A program made the translations under genes and the position numbers. Positions 57,721 to 64,000 of a DNA stretch of 64,000 nt are shown in pieces; position 1 is the stretch's first letter, and each line of letters starts with the position of its first letter. The notes under the pieces are model-generated. The model was not told the DNA's origin. It made no database searches and was given only the letters and a program-made list of their open reading frames with translations. Source of the DNA: a virus; the IMG/VR virus record IMGVR_UViG_3300027779_003171, positions 1 to 64,000 of that record; one strand, written 5' to 3'.

Positions 57721-58020
57721 ATGAAAATAACAATTGAACCAACCGAAGACCAGTCTGGTGAAAGCACGGACACTATGCACTCAACGGTAAGCGTAAGTAT
57801 TGCCAGTGACGACTTGGACATTACCGAGATAATGGGACAAGTAGTTAAGGCCCTGCAAGCGTGGGGATTTCACAACGAGAATATCGCGAAAGAGCTCGAT
57901 TATGAACTCGCGTATGAGCTTGGACTGAAGAAGGAGCCCCCCGAAGAAACCGTTAGGGTTATGAGAGAGGCCGTGGAACGAGCCAGTGACGCAATGAAAA
58001 ATGATCCAGCCCTAGAGTAA
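57721..58020 (+). CDS. Unknown acidic protein, 99 residues
   Basis: MKITIEPTEDQSGESTDTMH, then ITEIMGQVVKALQAWGFHNE and KEPPEETVRVMREAVERASD. Starts on the base after the previous stop. No family. Confidence 0.55.
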   Translation: MKITIEPTEDQSGESTDTMHSTVSVSIASDDLDITEIMGQVVKALQAWGFHNENIAKELDYELAYELGLKKEPPEETVRVMREAVERASDAMKNDPALE

Positions 58021-58034
58021 GATCAGGTTACAAA

Positions 58035-58634
58035 ATGAGTAAAGAAAGGACAATCGTAAAAGAAGAGATTGTTGAGCGATTCATGGAAGACATCGGCGAT
58101 AGGTCAAAAATTCCTTGGTACACGCTGGTTTGGTGGCGATTCAAATGGAAATATGAAGCGGTTGAGTATTGGTGGCGCAATAAACGTCAGACTTGGCAAA
58201 CAGGCTTCCCACATGAACAGGCATGGAACTTTCAGAGTTGGCATTCAAAGGAGGTACTACCTCGCTTGAAGCATCTCCGAAATAACCTTAATGGTTGTCC
58301 TACCGAGATGTTTGAAGAGGATTACGATCACAACGCCGACTCTGAATTAACCAAACAGGAGAGAGAATTAGCTATGGACAGGGCTATACGTAGCTGGGAG
58401 AAGACTTTGGATAAAATGATCTGGTCGTTTGAGCATTGGCAAGATTCGACTAGCCCAATTAAGCCTAAAGACTACGACCCAAGGCACAAGAAGACCACCT
58501 ACAGTGATGGGAGCGTTGGGTACGAGGGCTTGGATGAGAGAAAATGGGACTGGACACCGTGCGAAAAACATAGCGAGAGAGTCCAAGAAGGGCTGGACTT
58601 GTTTGCTAAATATTATTTGAATTTATGGGATTAG
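58035..58634 (+). CDS. Unknown Trp-rich protein, 199 residues
   Basis: YTLVWWRFKWKYEAVEYWWR and TWQTGFPHEQAWNFQSWHSK: unusually rich in Trp and His. Central and C-terminal parts helical and acidic. No motif recognised. The first unit of a 12-base tandem repeat overlaps its last codons. Confidence 0.6.
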   Translation: MSKERTIVKEEIVERFMEDIGDRSKIPWYTLVWWRFKWKYEAVEYWWRNKRQTWQTGFPHEQAWNFQSWHSKEVLPRLKHLRNNLNGCPTEMFEEDYDHNADSELTKQERELAMDRAIRSWEKTLDKMIWSFEHWQDSTSPIKPKDYDPRHKKTTYSDGSVGYEGLDERKWDWTPCEKHSERVQEGLDLFAKYYLNLWD

Positions 58635-58660
58635 CAATGGGATTAGCAATGGGATTAGCA
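58625..58660 (+). repeat. Three perfect 12-base tandem repeats (ATGGGATTAGCA)
   Basis: Three identical head-to-tail units, the first overlapping the stop of the preceding gene. Each carries a start codon in the same frame. Confidence 0.95.
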
Positions 58661-58753
58661 ACTGACAAGGATTCCTTTACAGTTGAAACAGATATGGATG
58701 CTTTGATGACATTATTTTCACAAGTTGAAGGGGCAATTCGTGAAAAAATTTAG
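58625..58753 (+). CDS. Small protein with three in-frame starts in a tandem repeat
   Basis: ATG codons at 58625, 58637 and 58649 are in one frame, giving M-G-L-A repeated up to three times, then TDKDSFTVETDMDALMTLFS and a TAG. 34-42 residues depending on start. Unknown function. Confidence 0.45.
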   Translation: MGLAMGLAMGLATDKDSFTVETDMDALMTLFSQVEGAIREKI

Positions 58754-58764
58754 GGGGAAACGAA

Positions 58765-59129
58765 ATGGAAATACTAGAAAAATACCCCAGCCTCTATCGG
58801 GAGAAAGACCTTCCGATGGAAGAGTCTTGTATGCCCTGGGGCTTGGACGTACCCGAAGATTGGTGCCAGTAATTGATAAACTAAGTCACGTCCTAACTAA
58901 CCCATATAGAGTAGGTCTCGGCGGTGGTCGGATAATCAAACCCAAATTCACAGCAAAACAAGTAAAACAAAAATTTGGAGACTTACGATTCTACTATGAG
59001 GTAGATATTGAAGTTGAAGGTAAGGAGCTAACTAAAGAAGAAAGGGCAATCGAAGTAAGGCTCGCAAGAAAATACGCTGATGGAGCGATTGCAATGGCGA
59101 CAGAACTTTGTGAGGGAGAACCATATTAA
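58765..59129 (+). pseudogene. Frameshifted phage protein gene (KFGxLRFY family)
   Basis: From ATG 58765, preceded by AGGGGG, the frame reads MEILEKYPSLYREKDLPMEE, CMPWGLDVPEDWCQ, then hits TAA at 58870. Reading continues one frame over with VIDKLSHVL, QVKQKFGDLRFYYEV and runs to 59129. Together they form one continuous protein of a familiar phage type (PWGxxxxxGWxxLI...VKxKFGxLRFY). The shift is equal to one missing base near 58869. A TTG-started frame at 58725 covers the second half but gives an unrelated N-terminus. Confidence 0.65.
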
Positions 59130-59130
59130 A

Positions 59131-59349
59131 ATGAAATATTTATTAATAATTATAGCGGCGGCCCTATCAACAGCTTGTCCCACGACAAAAGTTCTTCCTT
59201 GTGGAAGTGATGTTTGTATCGTGTCGGGAAATAAATTGGGTTCGATGGGAACGCCCGTAAGCATTGTTTACAAGGGGAAAAAGATTAAGTTCTGCTGTAG
59301 CCCCTGTATTAAAAAATTTAATAAAAGTCCTGAAAAATATTTAAAATGA
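59131..59349 (+). CDS. Lipoprotein with YHS-like metal-binding domain
   Basis: 72 residues from ATG 59131. MKYLLIIIAAALSTAC is a lipoprotein signal peptide. The mature part has CIVSGNKLGSMGTPVSIVYK then KIKFCCSPCIKKFNKSPEKY, the YHS/TRASH layout in which C and C-C-x-x-C bind metal. Probably an outer-membrane or periplasmic metal-binding lipoprotein. Confidence 0.75.
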   Translation: MKYLLIIIAAALSTACPTTKVLPCGSDVCIVSGNKLGSMGTPVSIVYKGKKIKFCCSPCIKKFNKSPEKYLK

Positions 59350-59585
59350 GACTTTATAGAAAAGAAAAACACTGGAGCGACTATTGGGAAGTTCATTTAA
59401 ATTTTCCGTGGGTGGGAAAAAGACCCAAAAATTCAGGTCAGTTTTTTCATAACCTTTTTGGGATAGAATATGGCTTCAGTTTTCCTACGAAATGTTGCTT
59501 GTATGTAGAAGATGATTATTATTGGCACTTTACTTTGAAATTTTTAGGATTTGGGATGACAATAATAAGACAGAATGGATATTAA
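59346..59585 (+). CDS. Unknown aromatic-rich protein, 79 residues
   Basis: MRLYRKEKHWSDYWEVHLNF, GIEYGFSFPTKCCLYVED, LKFLGFGMTIIRQNGY. Beta-rich. Overlaps the lipoprotein stop by four bases. Unknown. Confidence 0.55.
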   Translation: MRLYRKEKHWSDYWEVHLNFPWVGKRPKNSGQFFHNLFGIEYGFSFPTKCCLYVEDDYYWHFTLKFLGFGMTIIRQNGY

Positions 59586-59587
59586 TT

Positions 59588-60205
59588 ATGGGGATGTTTG
59601 ATTATATAAGCTGCGAAATGCCACTACCACGAGGCGGCGCAAATACTATACCTACTTTTAGGTACGACCACCTCTTCCAGACCAAGGACTTGGATAACGC
59701 TCTTATAGAGTACAAGATTGGTAAAGACAGAATCTTATACCAGAGAAAGGTAGAGTACGAGCGAAGGGAACTAGACGAAGAAGAGAAGAAGGATAGAGAC
59801 AGCGGAGCATTTTGGCACCCTGGGTGGGCCATGGAAGAAAAGAGCCATGAGTGGGTAAGGGGCAACTTTACAGGTTATATTAACTTCTATGACGCTCTTA
59901 ATGATGTAGACAGTACGCATGATGCTTGGGTAGACTACCGCGTTCACGTAAAGAATGGAGAAGTGCAAGGGGATGTGGAACTGGAAACGTACAGGCTTGA
60001 AGATAACACAGAGCACAAAGCCAACACTAAGAAGTGGGGTGAAGAAGCAAAAGCTCGTAAAGAATACGAACAGAAATGGAGATACAAATATTGCTTCAAG
60101 CATTGGAATAGACTAGTAGGTTGGGTATTTCGTGGGGGCAGAAGGATTCACGATTGGACAGACAAACTCGTCTCGTGGAAGGTTGAGCGTTGGTTAAAAT
60201 TTTAA
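59588..60205 (+). CDS. Phage protein of the MGMFDY family
   Basis: 205 residues from ATG 59588. MGMFDYISCEMPLPRGGANT is the recurrent opening of a phage protein family of unknown role (MGMFDYxxCxxPLP). A charged middle and a basic Trp-rich C-terminus (HWNRLVGWVFRGGRRIHDW) follow. A longer frame from 59522 lies inside the previous gene and is unlikely. Confidence 0.7.
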   Translation: MGMFDYISCEMPLPRGGANTIPTFRYDHLFQTKDLDNALIEYKIGKDRILYQRKVEYERRELDEEEKKDRDSGAFWHPGWAMEEKSHEWVRGNFTGYINFYDALNDVDSTHDAWVDYRVHVKNGEVQGDVELETYRLEDNTEHKANTKKWGEEAKARKEYEQKWRYKYCFKHWNRLVGWVFRGGRRIHDWTDKLVSWKVERWLKF

Positions 60206-60206
60206 T

Positions 60207-60485
60207 ATGAAGAAAAAAAATGAAGTCAAATTAAACGATGGAACTCTTGAAGAGGTCATGTCGAGCGACTTCCCGAGAATCTATATTCACAGCATGAAGG
60301 ATCAACCAGACGGTGATTGCACAATGACCTTCGATGCGAATAAAGCGTTTGGCGAGTCGTACAAAAAAGCAAAGGGTCGCAAGCGCGTTAGCAAGAAGGG
60401 GCTCGGCAATTATGTTTTAGAACTTTTTACGAAGGGACTCACTAAGGAATACGGGCATGATTTAAAGACATTAAATGAAAATTAA
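60207..60485 (+). CDS. Unknown small basic protein, 92 residues
   Basis: MKKKNEVKLNDGTLEEVMSS, SMKDQPDGDCTMTFDANKAF, KKAKGRKRVSKKGLGNYVL. No motif recognised. Overlaps the next gene by 11 bases. Confidence 0.55.
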   Translation: MKKKNEVKLNDGTLEEVMSSDFPRIYIHSMKDQPDGDCTMTFDANKAFGESYKKAKGRKRVSKKGLGNYVLELFTKGLTKEYGHDLKTLNEN

Positions 60486-60669
60486 AATAATAAGAGAGAT
60501 GGATGCTGGGTACGACAGACGAGAGCTTCTTTTAGAGGTAGACGACGAACTGCTGAGTATTTACATGGCGGCGATGAACGTGGAAGAGTTTGATCAGGAT
60601 TCCTTTAATCTGTGGTTGGAAGGACTAGTACACTACTCTTCAGATGGGGAGGGTTGGAAGTATGAGTAA
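60475..60669 (+). CDS. Unknown acidic protein, 64 residues
   Basis: MKIKIIREMDAGYDRRELLL, DDELLSIYMAAMNVEEFDQD. Overlaps the next ATG. Unknown. Confidence 0.55.
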   Translation: MKIKIIREMDAGYDRRELLLEVDDELLSIYMAAMNVEEFDQDSFNLWLEGLVHYSSDGEGWKYE

Positions 60670-60880
60670 AAATATTTTTTATGAAGTCGTGCAAAACAAC
60701 AATGGCGTGGGCTTTTTCAGAAAAAAATCCAATGCCGAAGGATATATTAAGGAATTCAACACCAAGGTAGAAATTGCCCCATTAAAAATCGTTAAAAGGT
60801 ATTTTCTTGATGATGATTTTGAAAAAGGTTCGAGCGATGACTTCTACGACAGTGACATTAATTGGGATGCGTGGAAATAA
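60662..60880 (+). CDS. Unknown protein, 72 residues
   Basis: MSKNIFYEVVQNNNGVGFFR, then KSNAEGYIKEFN, ends SDINWDAWK. Last gene before the RNA unit at 60.9 kb. No family. Confidence 0.55.
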   Translation: MSKNIFYEVVQNNNGVGFFRKKSNAEGYIKEFNTKVEIAPLKIVKRYFLDDDFEKGSSDDFYDSDINWDAWK

Positions 60881-60884
60881 GTTC

Positions 60885-60912
60885 TTGACAGAAAGCAAGC
60901 TTCTGCTATACT
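60885..60912 (+). promoter_or_regulatory. Strong sigma70-type promoter of the RNA upstream of the TnpB-like gene
   Basis: TTGACA (60885-60890), 16-base spacer, TATACT (60907-60912). It starts four bases after the previous stop codon. It has no AAGGTT element. Confidence 0.85.
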
Positions 60913-60918
60913 GTTTCT

Positions 60919-61081
60919 AGTTCCGAGAGGAGCTCTACCGTCGGTTGGACGGAAAGTTACGACTGTCAGATACGATAATTAGATTTTTAAATAGCTCGCC
61001 TACTTAAAGGTCGTCCATCGGGGCAGTAAAATCCTCTAGGGGGTGGGAGTGAATTAATCCTCCCTCCCGCCCCCGCTTTTT
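60919..61081 (+). ncRNA. Small RNA between a promoter and a terminator, 5' of the TnpB-like gene
   Basis: About 160 bases with no credible reading frame, from the predicted start (~60919) to an intrinsic terminator. CCGTC-GGTTG-GACGG (60938-60952) forms a hairpin, and TGGACG near 60946 can pair with CGTCCA near 61013, suggesting a pseudoknot or alternative fold. An A/T-rich middle separates the two. Position next to an intact TnpB-like nuclease makes it a candidate guide RNA; it could also be a regulator of that gene. Canonical TnpB RNAs lie at the 3' end of tnpB, so this arrangement is unusual. Confidence 0.6.
61039..61081 (+). terminator. Intrinsic terminator of the small RNA
   Basis: GGGGGTGGGAG (61039-61049) pairs with CTCCCGCCCCC (61064-61074), 11 base pairs including one T-G, followed by GC and five T. 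Confidence 0.88.
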
Positions 61082-61122
61082 AAAAGGATTCCGACGCAAG
61101 CATGAAATGAATAGCGGATTTT

Positions 61123-62604
61123 ATGAAAAAAGAAGCAACCCCAAACATTATCTTCGCCGTAAAGTATCGTATTAACGCGAACAAAAGCGGCACTCACTTC
61201 CTCAACAAAAGCTTTGCAGCTTCTCGCAAATACTGGAACTGGCAGGTGGCGAGGCAAATGGAAAACTGGAACACCAGAAACGAACGAACTGAGGAATGGA
61301 AAAAGTCTGGGGGTGAAAAATACCTTCAAGACCTCAAGGACAAAATGAAAAAAGACCTTGCTGACGGGGTATACGAAGAGAAGTCAGACGAGCACAAGGC
61401 AATCCAGAAAGAAATTAGATGTTCTGGATTCCCATTACTGGACGTTGCCCAAGCCGATAAAGATTTTCGGAAGATGAGAAGTGGTGACGACGAAGAGTAT
61501 AACTGGATTGGGGAAACCCCAAGTCGCCTCATTGGTGGTCAGTACAAGAGAATGGCGGTTGCCTTTAGGGAAGGATTCAAGAAGAGAAAAGTCAAGGGCT
61601 TTTGGAAAAGCAAAAAAGATTTTGCGAAAAAACCAAACAAAGGATTCCCCCGTTTCAGAAGTTACGTAGACAACCAATATTTCGATTGTGAAGCAAATCA
61701 AATGAAGTGGGATTGGGAAACCAATCGCCTCAAGTTACCATTGTGTGACACTTGGATTAAGTTCAAGCAGCATATTGACATGAAGGGACTTCTTGAAGAG
61801 TACCCGAACGCCAAGCTTGGTACGTGCGTATTCACTCGCACCCCCACTAATAAGCTCTATGTGTTTATTCCAGTGGACACTGGCGTACCCATGCCCGAGA
61901 AAAAAGAATACGATGAGTCCAATACCGTTGGGATCGATGTCGGAATTAGGAATTACATAACGCTTTCGGATGAGTCGAAAATTGAAAACTCTACTTTTTT
62001 AGAAAAGTTTGGGCTTGATTTCTCAGACGAGAAACTATCCCCGTACAAAACTGACCCGAAGTTGACGCGCCAAAAAAAGATAAGGCAACGACGGCTTGGT
62101 AGGAAAAAGTTTAAGAGTAAGAATTATGCCAAGCAAAAAACAGCTTGCGCGAAGGTTGACGAGAAAATCAAAAACAAGCGAGACGACTTTACCCATGAAC
62201 TGAGTAGGTCTTTGGCCAATATGCCGTTCGACGCTTTTGGTGTCGAAGACTTAGACATCAACCAAATGAAAGCGAAGAAGGCTCCCGTAAAGGGGAAGAA
62301 AAAGGGGTCATACGAGCGTAACGGGCAAGCCCAAAAACGTAATTTAAATCGACGAATAAATGACGTTGCTTGGGGTAGTTTCTTTACCAAATTTAAATAC
62401 AAGCTGGATCACTGTGGTAAGAGTATGATTAGAATTGACCAGTATGAGCCTAGTTCCAAAAAGTGCACTTGTGGGTATATCAACCGCGATTTAAAGCTCT
62501 CCCAGAGCTTTTGGGACTGCCCCGATTGTGGGTCGAAAAATGACCGAGATAAGCTTGCAGCGTTCAATATAAAGAACTACGCTCTAGGAGGCTTAAATGA
62601 CTGA
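61123..62604 (+). CDS. tnpB: TnpB/Cas12-like RuvC nuclease
   Basis: 493 residues. The C-terminal half has the split RuvC site: VGIDVGIRNYITLSD (D272), FGVEDLDINQM (E375), and, after a zinc ribbon (C448, C450, C466, C469), NDRDKLAAFNI (D476 in the R-D position). All three acidic residues are present, so it should cut DNA, unlike the nuclease-dead TldR regulators. The N-terminal half has the TnpB WED/REC layout, including the PRFRSY motif and a basic helix. No TnpA gene, IS ends or flanking repeats are seen, so it looks domesticated. It lies 41 bases after the terminator of a separate RNA gene. Confidence 0.88.
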   Translation: MKKEATPNIIFAVKYRINANKSGTHFLNKSFAASRKYWNWQVARQMENWNTRNERTEEWKKSGGEKYLQDLKDKMKKDLADGVYEEKSDEHKAIQKEIRCSGFPLLDVAQADKDFRKMRSGDDEEYNWIGETPSRLIGGQYKRMAVAFREGFKKRKVKGFWKSKKDFAKKPNKGFPRFRSYVDNQYFDCEANQMKWDWETNRLKLPLCDTWIKFKQHIDMKGLLEEYPNAKLGTCVFTRTPTNKLYVFIPVDTGVPMPEKKEYDESNTVGIDVGIRNYITLSDESKIENSTFLEKFGLDFSDEKLSPYKTDPKLTRQKKIRQRRLGRKKFKSKNYAKQKTACAKVDEKIKNKRDDFTHELSRSLANMPFDAFGVEDLDINQMKAKKAPVKGKKKGSYERNGQAQKRNLNRRINDVAWGSFFTKFKYKLDHCGKSMIRIDQYEPSSKKCTCGYINRDLKLSQSFWDCPDCGSKNDRDKLAAFNIKNYALGGLND

Positions 62605-62848
62605 AGAAGAGCGTCAGAGGACCATTTTGGAGCTAGAAAGGGCCACCTGTAGGTTCCCTTCGACAGCAGAAGATTTAGGATTACAACAACTCATGAACGA
62701 GGAGCAAAAAGGATTACAACAACACATGAACGAGCCTAAGTGCGAGTGTTGTGGCGAGTCCCTGATAGAGGGGAGTTGCCCAGACCACGCCACCTATATG
62801 AGAAGTCATCAGGCGGCACTAGACGTGCTTAGAGGACAATACAAATGA
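62597..62848 (+). CDS. Small zinc-binding protein, 83 residues
   Basis: MTEEERQRTILELERATCRF; a duplicated LQQxMNE segment in the middle; CECCGESLIEGSCPDHA with Cys/His suited to zinc. Overlaps the TnpB-like stop by eight bases and the next start by four, so co-translated with both. Confidence 0.58.
   Translation: MTEEERQRTILELERATCRFPSTAEDLGLQQLMNEEQKGLQQHMNEPKCECCGESLIEGSCPDHATYMRSHQAALDVLRGQYK
62678..62734 (+). repeat. 24-base direct repeat within a gene
   Basis: Two copies (62678-62701 and 62711-62734) beginning GGATTACAACAAC, differing at one base and nine bases apart, in the same reading frame. Confidence 0.9.
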
Positions 62849-63378
62849 AAGTATGGGAAATAGGAGTAGGCGAAGGCCACCAAGTCAGGACTGAGGAGTT
62901 CGTAGGCTCGGACGTTGAATGTTATTTATTTGAACCAAACCCGATCTCCTTTGAAGAGGTGAAGGAGAAATTCAAAGACCAAGACAATTTCAAATTATTT
63001 AATTTCGCGCTAGGCAGCGAGAATAAAACGGTAGATTTTTACTTGGCGAAAGGCTCATCTTTTATAGACGGATACGATTGCCCAGAGCTTTGTGGAAACC
63101 CAAATGCCAAATTCGAAAAACAAAAGGTACAAGTTGAATTGAGAGATGTCAGAGACCTTGACGACGGAGACATAAATACATTATACATAGATACAGAGGG
63201 GTCTGAATATGATATAATTAAATCCATGGTTAGTAGACCTGAAAAAATCGTGGTAGAAATGCACAGCTTCGGTGTCGGATATAAAAACCCCTACTATGAC
63301 GAAATAAGCGAATGGATGATGGAAAATAATTATGGCATCGTTAGCAGGGGGGAAGATTATGAATTTGAAAAATTGTAA
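62845..63378 (+). CDS. FkbM-family methyltransferase
   Basis: 177 residues, short for the family. MKVWEIGVGEGHQVRTEEFV is motif I (E-I-G-x-G-E-G), CYLFEPNPISFEEVKEKF the acidic loop, and NTLYIDTEGSEYDIIKSM the diagnostic IDxEGxE motif, fully conserved here. Probably methylates a sugar hydroxyl. Second FkbM gene in the window. Confidence 0.85.
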   Translation: MKVWEIGVGEGHQVRTEEFVGSDVECYLFEPNPISFEEVKEKFKDQDNFKLFNFALGSENKTVDFYLAKGSSFIDGYDCPELCGNPNAKFEKQKVQVELRDVRDLDDGDINTLYIDTEGSEYDIIKSMVSRPEKIVVEMHSFGVGYKNPYYDEISEWMMENNYGIVSRGEDYEFEKL

Positions 63379-63421
63379 GAGGATAACAACACCGGAGAAT
63401 CGCACTTGAGAGGATTAAAAC

Positions 63422-63508
63422 ATGAGCACAAAAAGTTTTTACGAGGACACAACATCACGTACTACCATTGTAGAATTTAAGAGGATTAGAATACGCGCAA
63501 AGGTCTAG
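63422..63508 (+). CDS. Very small protein, 28 residues, unknown
   Basis: ATG 63422 preceded by GAGGATT. Reads MSTKSFYEDTTSRTTIVEFK and ends RIRAKV. Either a micro-gene or a remnant. Confidence 0.3.
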   Translation: MSTKSFYEDTTSRTTIVEFKRIRIRAKV

Positions 63509-63511
63509 AGT

Positions 63512-63829
63512 ATGAAAAACGTTTGGACGAAGGAAGAAACGGAAGCCCTTAAGAGTCACTGGTTAGAGCACAACCAACGAGAACTTCACGAGAAGTTTCT
63601 CCCTAATAAAACCCCAATACAAATTTGCCAGAAAAAAATGCACATGGGACTGAAGAAACCCCCAGTTTGGACTAATGAAGAGAGAGCTACCCTACTTGAA
63701 CATGGAGCGAATTACTCCCAAACCGAGATGGTTGAAAGATTCTTCCCAAATAAAACTGTTCAGCAGGTTCATGGCATGAGGAAATATTTAGGAATCAGGA
63801 GAAGAGGCACAGATACAAAGCTAAATTAG
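63512..63829 (+). CDS. Myb/SANT-like DNA-binding protein with two repeats
   Basis: 105 residues. Two similar units: VWTKEETEALKSHWLEHNQR...KFLPNKTPIQICQKKMHMGL, given here only in part, and VWTNEERATLLEHGANYSQT with RFFPNKTVQQVHGMRKYLGI. The W-T-x-E-E start and the P-N-K-T recognition helix are typical of GcrA/SANT-like helix-turn-helix units. Likely a transcription regulator. Confidence 0.72.
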   Translation: MKNVWTKEETEALKSHWLEHNQRELHEKFLPNKTPIQICQKKMHMGLKKPPVWTNEERATLLEHGANYSQTEMVERFFPNKTVQQVHGMRKYLGIRRRGTDTKLN

Positions 63830-63879
63830 TTCGAGTAGTCGATGGAGATACCCCAGACGTGAAAGTACCAAAACTATGA
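63811..63879 (+). pseudogene. N-terminal relic of a staphylococcal-nuclease-like gene
   Basis: The frame reads RYKAKLVRVVDGDTPDVKVP then KL and stops. VRVVDGDT is the catalytic opening of SNase domains; the rest is missing and there is no start codon. It overlaps the Myb-like gene end. Confidence 0.5.
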
Positions 63880-64000
63880 CATCACAAGAAGTTTTAGACG
63901 CTTATTTATCTTTTTTATGGGGACAGTTCCAATACGATTGGGGTTGGCTATCAAACCCATGGCTACTTGTAATAGGGAACATTCTATACTTGATGTTCTT
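63876..64000 (+). CDS. Membrane protein, 3' end beyond window
   Basis: ATG 63876 reads MTSQEVLDAYLSFLWGQFQY, then a hydrophobic segment (NPWLLVIGNILYLMF) running into the window edge. Partial; family not recognised. Confidence 0.5.
   Translation, partial: MTSQEVLDAYLSFLWGQFQYDWGWLSNPWLLVIGNILYLMF

Noticed and set aside
58725-58764. TTG start giving an intact 134-residue protein over the frameshifted gene
   Set aside because: Its N-terminal part reads in the wrong frame relative to the conserved PWG...DW text; the ATG at 58765 with AGGGGG fits the family.
44190-61000. Nine-base complementarity (GTAGGCGAG at 44.19 kb and CTCGCCTAC in the 60.9 kb RNA) as a possible guide-target match
   Set aside because: Many nine-base matches are expected by chance between a 160-base RNA and 64 kb of DNA.
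60885-62604. Complete IS605/IS607 insertion sequence
   Set aside because: No TnpA transposase gene, no recognisable ends or target duplication around the TnpB-like gene.

Overview
The window is a dense, tRNA-bearing piece of a large tailed bacteriophage genome. No ribosomal, transposon or ordinary chromosomal genes are seen. Short overlapping genes, a DnaB/DnaG/Pol III/RecA-type replisome, class I ribonucleotide reductase, ThyX, dCMP deaminase, a phage-type dNMP kinase, an own sigma factor and two giant proteins of unknown fold all point to a huge (jumbo-class) phage. The host is probably a Gram-negative bacterium: the phage carries lipoproteins with lipoboxes, Sec and Tat signal peptides, and an LPS-type heptose-1-phosphate adenylyltransferase. 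The host genus cannot be named from the sequence.

Layout. 1-12.2 kb (+): two giant, probably virion-associated proteins. 12.2-21.5 kb (-): a replication and recombination operon read from a promoter at 21.5 kb, in order unknown small protein, RecA, endonuclease, DnaB helicase, DnaG-like primase, Fe-S RecB/Cas4-like nuclease, then a DNA polymerase III alpha split into three genes (PHP domain, DEDD exonuclease, catalytic core). 21.5-30.0 kb (-): a surface-glycan cluster (GDP-mannose dehydratase, heptose-P adenylyltransferase, several glycosyltransferases and methyltransferases) that also holds a SET-domain protein. 30.0-32.5 kb (-): sigma factor, dNMP kinase, a 370-base structured non-coding stretch and two small genes. 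32.5-38.3 kb (+): dCMP deaminase, an acyl-carrier-like protein, NrdB, NrdA, Hsp20. 38.3-39.8 kb (+): six tRNAs (Gly, Arg, Val, Thr, Ala, Leu) mixed with small genes. 39.8-60.9 kb: accessory region with two sulfotransferases, AcpS, a secreted trypsin-like protease, a Cys-rich lipoprotein, ClpP-like protease, GT29-like transferase, FKBP, a Tat-exported protein, MazG-like, ThyX, an APS-kinase-like protein, DNA methyltransferase, HNH nuclease, GMP reductase and many small genes. 60.9-64 kb (+): a promoter-RNA-terminator unit directly upstream of an intact TnpB/Cas12-like RuvC nuclease, then an FkbM methyltransferase and a Myb-like DNA-binding protein.

How the parts fit. Nucleotide genes (NrdAB, dCMP deaminase, ThyX, MazG-like, dNMP kinase, GuaC) supply the replisome. 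The glycan cluster, GT29-like enzyme, sulfotransferases and APS kinase suggest decoration of virion or host surface sugars, possibly including sulfation. ACP plus AcpS suggests a phage-controlled acyl or peptidyl carrier.

Points of most interest: (1) the TnpB-like nuclease with a free-standing RNA gene on its 5' side; (2) the three-gene Pol III alpha in PolC-like domain order; (3) ACP/AcpS; (4) APS kinase plus sulfotransferases; (5) promoters whose -10 box lies only 6-12 bases before the start codon, implying leaderless or nearly leaderless mRNAs, with a recurrent AAGGTT element in four of them; (6) several gene relics (epimerase, sulfotransferase tail, SNase head, one frameshifted gene) that show active turnover of the accessory region. 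All functions are inferred by reading motifs by eye; no database search was run.
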